Shown here: positions 4,837-5,881 of the stretch, piece after piece
How positions within the stretch are numbered: position 1 is the first letter of the stretch
Layout of the letters: each line of letters opens with the position of its first letter
Source of the DNA: DATGKD01 sp035294855
GTDB taxonomy: Bacteria > Actinomycetota > Acidimicrobiia > Acidimicrobiales > UBA8190
Assembly: GCA_035294855.1 (NCBI GenBank)
Contig: DATGKD010000103.1
Coordinates: forward strand, 1 to 5,881
Reading direction: 5' to 3'
Length of the DNA stretch: 5,881 nucleotides
Translations under genes and position numbers: made by a program
The notes under the pieces: generated by a model
What the model was told of the DNA's origin: nothing
Seen by the model: only the letters and a program-made list of their open reading frames with translations
The model's database searches: none

Positions 4837-5412
4837 TTAGACAGGCGTGGTCTCCTGCGCACCTGCGAAGACGTCGACCAAATTGCGGCAGAACGCGTCG
4901 AGGTCGTCGGGTTTCCGGCTCGTGACCAAGGTGTTCGGCCCCCTCGTACACACGACGACCTGCTCGTCCACCCAATCGCCGCCCGCGTTCCGGATATCGG
5001 TTTGGACGCTCGGCCAGGACGTGAGCCTCCGCCCGCGCACGACGTCGGCTTCCACGAGCGTCCACGGCCCGTGGCAGATCACCGCTGCGGGCTTGCCCGA
5101 CTCGAAGATCGAATGCACGAACGCCACCGCCGGGGCGTCCACGCGCAGCTGGTCGGGATTGGCGACTCCACCGGGGAGCACGATGGCGTCGTAGTCATCT
5201 GGTGACAGGCGGTCGGTGGTGATGTCGACGTCGAAAGTGTCGGCTTTGTCCAGGTGATTGAACGCTTGGACGGAGTCGGGCCTCGGCGCGGCCAAGACGG
5301 GCTGACCGCCAGCGTCGGTCACCGCCTGCCACGGACCGGTCAACTCGACCTGTTCGACACCCTCGTTGGCCACCAAGAAGGCGACCTTCTTGCCTGACAA
5401 TTCGTTCGCCAT
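4837..5412 (-). CDS. PfpI/DJ-1 superfamily protein (type 1 glutamine amidotransferase-like, YhbO-like)
   Basis: This 191-residue protein is full length for the PfpI branch of the DJ-1 superfamily. KKVAFLVANEGVEQVEL (8-24) is the first strand and acidic active-site region, and YDAIVLPGG (74-82) is the glycine loop. AAVICHGPWTL (109-119) is the nucleophile elbow with Cys113 and His114. ADVVRGRRLTSWPSVQTDIRNAGG (122-145) and VTSRKPDDLDAF (163-174) are family-typical. Relatives are stress-protective cytoplasmic proteins, variously described as intracellular proteases or as glyoxalase/deglycase enzymes; the in vivo reaction is debated and is not settled by this sequence. ATG 5412 was chosen because GGGAGG lies 5 nt upstream and the protein then begins like its relatives; the frame is open to 5481. 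A candidate stress-sigma promoter lies about 50 bp upstream. The broken small gene follows 59 bp downstream and may have been co-transcribed. Confidence 0.94.
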   Translation of the reverse strand: MANELSGKKVAFLVANEGVEQVELTGPWQAVTDAGGQPVLAAPRPDSVQAFNHLDKADTFDVDITTDRLSPDDYDAIVLPGGVANPDQLRVDAPAVAFVHSIFESGKPAAVICHGPWTLVEADVVRGRRLTSWPSVQTDIRNAGGDWVDEQVVVCTRGPNTLVTSRKPDDLDAFCRNLVDVFAGAQETTPV

Positions 5413-5417
5413 CGCCG

Positions 5418-5423
5418 CCTCCC
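5418..5423 (-). promoter_or_regulatory. Ribosome binding site that decides the PfpI-family start
   Basis: On the minus strand GGGAGG is followed by 5 nt and then ATG at 5412. This supports that start over upstream in-frame codons up to 5481. Confidence 0.65.
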
Positions 5424-5458
5424 GAACGCGCCAAACAGCGTCGTCTCTCCAACGAGCA

Positions 5459-5484
5459 CTACCCCGCCGGCGCGGAGGCAAATC
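5459..5484 (-). promoter_or_regulatory. Candidate general-stress (SigB/SigF-type) promoter of the PfpI-family gene
   Basis: On the minus strand GATTT (5484-5480), 15 bp, then GGGTAG (5464-5459). The known pattern for general-stress sigma factors in Gram-positive bacteria and Actinobacteria is GTTT or GGTTT, about 14-17 bp, then GGGTA followed by T or C. The -10 core and the spacing fit, and the -35 has one mismatch. It would give a leader of about 40 nt. Stress control suits the PfpI family, but this rests on one short match. Confidence 0.4.
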
Positions 5485-5517
5485 GGGCTGCGATCCGGCC
5501 GCTTGTTTCGCGGCGCA

Positions 5518-5543
5518 TCGCGATCGCGACGACGAGTTCGTCG
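5518..5543. terminator. Two adjacent dyads after the last gene, possible terminator
   Basis: TCGCGATCGCGA (5518-5529) is a perfect 12-bp palindrome. It directly abuts CGACGA-GT-TCGTCG (5530-5543), a second dyad that starts 2 bp beyond the TAG stop of the gene at 5546-5881. The position fits a terminator for that gene or a regulatory site upstream of the PfpI gene. There is no T-tract. Confidence 0.35.
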
Positions 5544-5545
5544 AA

Positions 5546-5881
5546 CTACAAGCGGGTCAGCCGCCAGAGCGCCGATGGGCCGGGCACCCGCGTCTTGGTC
5601 CGAAGGACGACATGGACGCGTTGGTCCCCGACGGTGACGACCATGTCGCCGACCCGGGTCCCTGCGGGGATCGAGGACGGAAGCGGCTCGACCCGCAGCC
5701 GCACTGGGACACTCGTGCCGGGCCAGCTGAGGAGCTGCTGCGAAGGAGAACCCACCACGGCGATGTTGGGCCCCCACGCGGCGACGATCTGGCCGACGTC
5801 CGTGCCCGAAGCTGGGGTGACCGTGGCCACCGCCGCGAACGCCGCGCGCACCAACGCATCCGCCGCCCGCACGGCTGTCGG
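5546..5881 (-). CDS. C-terminal part of a probable D-alanyl-D-alanine carboxypeptidase-like protein (partial)
   Basis: The frame is open to the window edge, so the N-terminus and any catalytic domain lie outside. The visible 111 residues start with an Ala-rich helix (VRAADALVRAAFAAVATV). A segment of alternating hydrophobic residues typical of beta strands follows, including VPVRLRVEPLP, AGTRVGDMVVTVGDQRVHVVLRT and the ending GPSALWRLTRL. A Gly-x-x-Val-Gly turn followed by a strand and a terminal WRLT resemble, from memory, the C-terminal beta-domain of extracytoplasmic D-Ala-D-Ala carboxypeptidases of Actinobacteria, which trim peptidoglycan cross-bridge peptides. No Ser-x-x-Lys, SxN or KTG motif is visible to confirm this. 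It is a real gene fragment on codon use and length; the product name is tentative. Its stop lies 133 bp from the start of the PfpI gene on the same strand, with dyads between, so it is probably a separate transcript. Confidence 0.5.
   Translation of the reverse strand, partial: PTAVRAADALVRAAFAAVATVTPASGTDVGQIVAAWGPNIAVVGSPSQQLLSWPGTSVPVRLRVEPLPSSIPAGTRVGDMVVTVGDQRVHVVLRTKTRVPGPSALWRLTRL

Noticed and set aside
4257..5065. Two minus-strand frames (4257-4862 and 4469-5065) read as intact genes of about 200 codons
   Set aside because: Only their short parts within 4566-4777 look conserved, and those parts belong to one broken gene. The remainder is shadow of the response regulator and the PfpI gene.
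4600..5205. A 201-codon plus-strand frame opposite the PfpI-family gene
   Set aside because: It is antisense to a protein with a clear ICHG active site, and it is Arg/His/Pro-rich with no motif.
1..5881. Defence, toxin-antitoxin, secretion or other new multi-gene system
   Set aside because: Gene order alternates strands, products belong to unrelated known families, and no toxin, nuclease, integrase or repeat-array signal is seen.

Overview
The window is GC-rich, with strong G/C preference at third codon positions, frequent GTG starts, a DivIVA-type coiled-coil protein and several families common in Actinobacteria. It is best read as ordinary chromosomal DNA from a high-GC actinobacterium. 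A deeper lineage such as Acidimicrobiia is possible, but the order cannot be fixed from the sequence. I see no transposase, integrase, phage gene, RNA gene or CRISPR array.

Layout, left to right. A short plus-strand reading frame, probably the 3' end of a gene (2-283), converges on a minus-strand DivIVA-domain protein with 11-residue coiled-coil repeats (314-1075). A 285-bp divergent intergenic region with several small dyads separates it from a plus-strand MAO-type flavin amine oxidase (1361-2719). That gene converges, across a GC-rich hairpin, on a minus-strand pair: an NTF2/SnoaL-like protein (3389-3904) followed by a P-loop kinase of the FlaR/topology-modulation type (2760-3338). A second divergent region (3905-4145) holds a cluster of AGGTG/CACCT half-sites and a good candidate leaderless promoter for a receiver-only response regulator (4146-4550). 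Next come the remains of a small minus-strand gene (about 4566-4777), an intact PfpI/DJ-1 family gene (4837-5412) with a candidate general-stress sigma promoter, and the 3' end of a probable cell-wall D-Ala-D-Ala carboxypeptidase-like gene (5546-5881, running off the window).

How the genes might work together. The SnoaL-like gene and the kinase look co-transcribed. The PfpI gene and the broken small gene lie head to tail and may once have formed a stress-related unit. The response regulator has no kinase or output domain beside it, so its partner must lie elsewhere. The rest looks like a loose collection of housekeeping and accessory genes, not one pathway.

The most notable observation is the broken gene at 4566-4777. 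Its conserved parts are spread over all three minus-strand frames, with an in-frame TAG, while all its neighbours are intact. The amine oxidase also stands out: it keeps the flavin-linking cysteine and active-site lysine of the MAO family but lacks both tyrosines of the aromatic cage. I do not see convincing evidence of a new multi-gene system.
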